Shown: positions 5,153 through 7,416 of the stretch, piece by piece
Position numbering within the stretch: position 1 is the first letter of the stretch
How the letters are laid out: each line of letters opens with the position of its first letter
Assembly (NCBI GenBank): GCA_947176355.1
Contig: CAMWQY010000129.1
Coordinates: 1 to 7,416 of the forward strand
Origin: an uncultured Porphyromonadaceae bacterium
GTDB taxonomy: Bacteria > Bacteroidota > Bacteroidia > Bacteroidales > Muribaculaceae
Direction of reading: 5' to 3'
Length of the DNA stretch: 7,416 nucleotides
The notes under the pieces: generated by a model
What the model was told of the DNA's origin: nothing
Database searches by the model: none
What the model saw: only the letters and a program-made list of their open reading frames with translations
Made by a program: the position numbers and the translations under genes

Positions 5153-7416
5153 ATGAACATTATTCTACACAATCTCAAGGTTGCCGTCAGAAACCTTATG
5201 AAGTATAAGCTTCAGACGGCGATCAGCGTGCTGAGCATCGCTGTCGGAATCGTCACACTCTCTTTTACTCATTCGCTAATCACGAGATTTAAGCTTCCGT
5301 TTATATGCAATGAAACATATTTCGAAAGAGCTTATCAGATGGAGTTCATTTCCAAAGAAGACGGACAAAGAATTAATATCAATAATGATATAATCCGTGC
5401 CGTCAAAAAAGACGGAGGACTAAGATGTGCAGAGAAGATTGCCGTTCCAAACGGAAGCCCTGTATCTATAAAAGCGGACTTTCATTTGGCAGACTCAACT
5501 ATTCGCAAAGGATATGTAGATGGGACGATTATAGATCCGGCTTACGCGGACTATGCCGGCTTACGCTCCGCAATCACCGGTAAAAAGATCAGGGTATTGA
5601 AAGCGGGGGAAGCCATTATAAGTGAGGATTTCGCAAAACGTATCTTTCAGGATAAAAACCCCATTGGAGCAGTGCAGACATCCACCAGGAATGTACAACC
5701 GATTCCGGTGACGATAGTGGACGTGTATAAATCGCTTTCCGTGACGGATTCATCTATGGATAATGATAAACTCTTCTATTGCCTTGCCGATGATATATCA
5801 GATTGCGATTTTGACAATTATGATTATTTTGCAGTCTGGATAGATGTAGTGTTAAGGAAAGGCTTTACGAAAGCTAAGTTAGAAAAAGAGATAAATGATC
5901 GCGTAAAGCCTCTTGGATTGCAAGTGAAGTTGGGAAGAGTATCCGAAAGAGAGGATTTACGCATGATTATTGCCATTCAAGTGATAGGTTATTTCGTCGG
6001 TGCTCTCATTCTTTTGGCAGCAATAATTGGCTTCTTACGTATAGAAATTCAATTGTTTCACATAAGGCGTCGGGAATTAGCTCTTCGTATTGTCAATGGT
6101 GCGAACCGTCTACGATTGTTTGGACAGATGTTTACTGAAATATTTGTATCCATCTTCCTTGCTGTCGTTGTGGCAATAATCCTCGGAATTTTGTTGCAGG
6201 ATTTCTGCGATATGAAACTTAACCTGATCATCAACAATATCGGCTTTAACATCCATAATCTATGGCATTATAGCCTGGCAATAGGGGGTGGACTTCTTGC
6301 TGTCTGTTGTGTCGTTATCTGGATAACCTTGTCACGAATCTATAAGCAAGGAAGCAGACTTGCAGAAAACATGCGAAGGAGTCGCAATCATCTTTTCCGT
6401 AATGTGATGTTAGGCATTCAGATAGTTATATGCATAGTATTTTTATGCGGTACTTTCATACTCATAAATGGGGGAAACAAGATTATAAAAGATTTCCACA
6501 TTCCGGATAATGACAGTCATTTTAGGGAATATCTCTATTTTCAACCAATGTATTCCACGGATAAGGGACTACTGTTAAATGAGATCAAGCGTCTTCCTGA
6601 CCTTGACAAAATCATCCTGTGCGGTCAATCCTATACATCCATTAATGAAATCAAAGAGAATCCGGAGGTCGTTGAGAAATTAGATAGACACACCTATTTT
6701 AATTCGTATTTCACCGACGACCCGACATTGATCACAGAGCTTGGAATGAATGTGGAATGGATCAATGGAAATACTGACCGCGATGCATATATGCTTATCA
6801 GTGATAATCTATACAGACGGTTTCAGGAATTAGGCATTCTCAGCAACAACGCTCTGACCATCGAGGCATTCCGTGATAAAGATATCACTTTTCCCATCGA
6901 GGGAATAATCAAAAGTATTGCCTACGACGCGGTAAACGAGTCACTCGTATTTATTTTGCCAAATTGGGAAGACGCTCAGTTTATGGAATATCTTCTCATA
7001 CCTAAGCCCGGGAAAGGAGCATCTCTCGCAAAAAACGTAGATGAAACAGTGAGTCGATTAGATCCGGAACTTATAAATAAGGTGGTTTTAAATTATCGCG
7101 AAAGGATAAGTCCTCTGACAGGATTCATTGAAGCCATAAAAGGTGGGGGACTAATCTTGGGATTTGTGAGCCTTCTGATCTGCGCGATGAGCATTTTCAG
7201 CACAGTAGCTCTCGATACTCGTGCACGAAGGAAAGAAGTTGCCGTGCGTAAGGTCAACGGAGCAAAGAGCTGGAACATTTACCGCATGTTCGGAAACGTA
7301 TATGTCATACTGATAATAATCTCTCTCGTCATCACTATACCTATATGTGTTTTGCTCAATTATATAGCAGACTCTCTTGTCAAGGATATATCTCCGGACA
7401 TAAGCCTCTCCCCTAT
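5153..7416 (+). CDS. MacB/FtsX-type ABC transporter permease, second copy (3' end outside window)
   Basis: The frame from ATG 5153 is open for 754 codons to the window edge without a stop. Alignment with the first permease indicates about 36 residues missing: the last membrane helix and the C-terminal tail. Residues 1-42 are identical to the first copy. Membrane segments lie at about 22-42, 276-297, 324-346, 376-394, 417-438, 664-684 and 716-736. The coupling loops RRRELALRIVNGANRLRLFG (305-324) and ARRKEVAVRKVNGAK (691-705) are conserved. The periplasmic domains (about 45-270 and 440-660) are the most diverged, which suggests a different partner or ligand on the outside with a shared energy-coupling side. 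The second periplasmic domain has one cysteine (C490) where the first copy has five. It has its own copy of the hairpin and promoter. No frameshift is seen. Confidence 0.9.
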   Translation, partial: MNIILHNLKVAVRNLMKYKLQTAISVLSIAVGIVTLSFTHSLITRFKLPFICNETYFERAYQMEFISKEDGQRININNDIIRAVKKDGGLRCAEKIAVPNGSPVSIKADFHLADSTIRKGYVDGTIIDPAYADYAGLRSAITGKKIRVLKAGEAIISEDFAKRIFQDKNPIGAVQTSTRNVQPIPVTIVDVYKSLSVTDSSMDNDKLFYCLADDISDCDFDNYDYFAVWIDVVLRKGFTKAKLEKEINDRVKPLGLQVKLGRVSEREDLRMIIAIQVIGYFVGALILLAAIIGFLRIEIQLFHIRRRELALRIVNGANRLRLFGQMFTEIFVSIFLAVVVAIILGILLQDFCDMKLNLIINNIGFNIHNLWHYSLAIGGGLLAVCCVVIWITLSRIYKQGSRLAENMRRSRNHLFRNVMLGIQIVICIVFLCGTFILINGGNKIIKDFHIPDNDSHFREYLYFQPMYSTDKGLLLNEIKRLPDLDKIILCGQSYTSINEIKENPEVVEKLDRHTYFNSYFTDDPTLITELGMNVEWINGNTDRDAYMLISDNLYRRFQELGILSNNALTIEAFRDKDITFPIEGIIKSIAYDAVNESLVFILPNWEDAQFMEYLLIPKPGKGASLAKNVDETVSRLDPELINKVVLNYRERISPLTGFIEAIKGGGLILGFVSLLICAMSIFSTVALDTRARRKEVAVRKVNGAKSWNIYRMFGNVYVILIIISLVITIPICVLLNYIADSLVKDISPDISLSP

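Larger units (their letters stand above)
5028..5217 (+). repeat. 190-bp direct repeat, copy 2 (partner at 1994-2183)
   Basis: This carries the same hairpin arms, promoter, leader and first 21 codons as 1994-2183. Five differences in 190 bases are all within the hairpin loop (5050-5055). Confidence 0.95.

Noticed and set aside
6058..7278. Short minus-strand open frames inside the second permease gene
   Set aside because: They are antisense shadows of a continuous 754-codon coding frame with clear family motifs.

Overview
The window looks like a chromosomal segment of a Bacteroidales bacterium (Bacteroides, Prevotella or Muribaculaceae type). The DNA is moderately AT-rich. Start codons lack Shine-Dalgarno sequences. 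Four genes are preceded by the Bacteroidales promoter pattern, a TTTG- or TTG-type -33 box, 19-20 bases, then TAnnTTTGC. The protein families also fit this group. All genes are on the + strand. I see no tRNA, rRNA, CRISPR array, transposase or integrase, and no gene-free stretch longer than about 180 bases.

Layout: (1) 1-480 is the 3' end of a MacA/HlyD-type periplasmic adaptor. (2) 481-659 is a junction region. It holds a heptamer repeat, what looks like the last codons of a lost permease gene (503-528), and a 68-bp nested inverted repeat containing two direct copies of a 25-base palindromic unit. A promoter follows. (3) 660-1991 encodes an AAA_14/DUF4143 ATPase with a C-terminal PD-(D/E)XK-like motif. 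(4) 1994-2118 holds a long double hairpin and a promoter. (5) 2119-4491 encodes a complete 790-residue MacB/FtsX-type ABC permease. (6) 4492-4980 holds a single copy of the ATPase-associated palindrome, a promoter and two very small membrane protein genes. (7) 5028-5152 repeats the double hairpin and promoter of (4) almost exactly. (8) 5153 to the window end is a second, paralogous permease, open to the edge and lacking about its last 36 residues.

How it works together: the adaptor and two permeases are parts of a MacAB-like tripartite ABC export or mechanotransmission system. The ABC ATP-binding subunit is not in the window. The DUF4143 ATPase is not that subunit; it lacks the ABC signature and belongs to a different P-loop class. 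It sits as an apparent insertion between adaptor and permeases.

The most interesting material is non-coding. Two families of palindrome, which share the core TGT-N2-GATTTT-N2/3-ACA, bracket the ATPase and recur beside the permeases. A 190-bp block covering hairpin, promoter and the first 21 permease codons is duplicated 3034 bp apart with only five differences, all in a hairpin loop, although the downstream coding sequences have diverged. A 51-bp block (permease 3' codons plus palindrome) is duplicated 3963 bp apart. Together these point to a recombination-prone permease array with an associated ATPase/nuclease and repeat set of unknown function.
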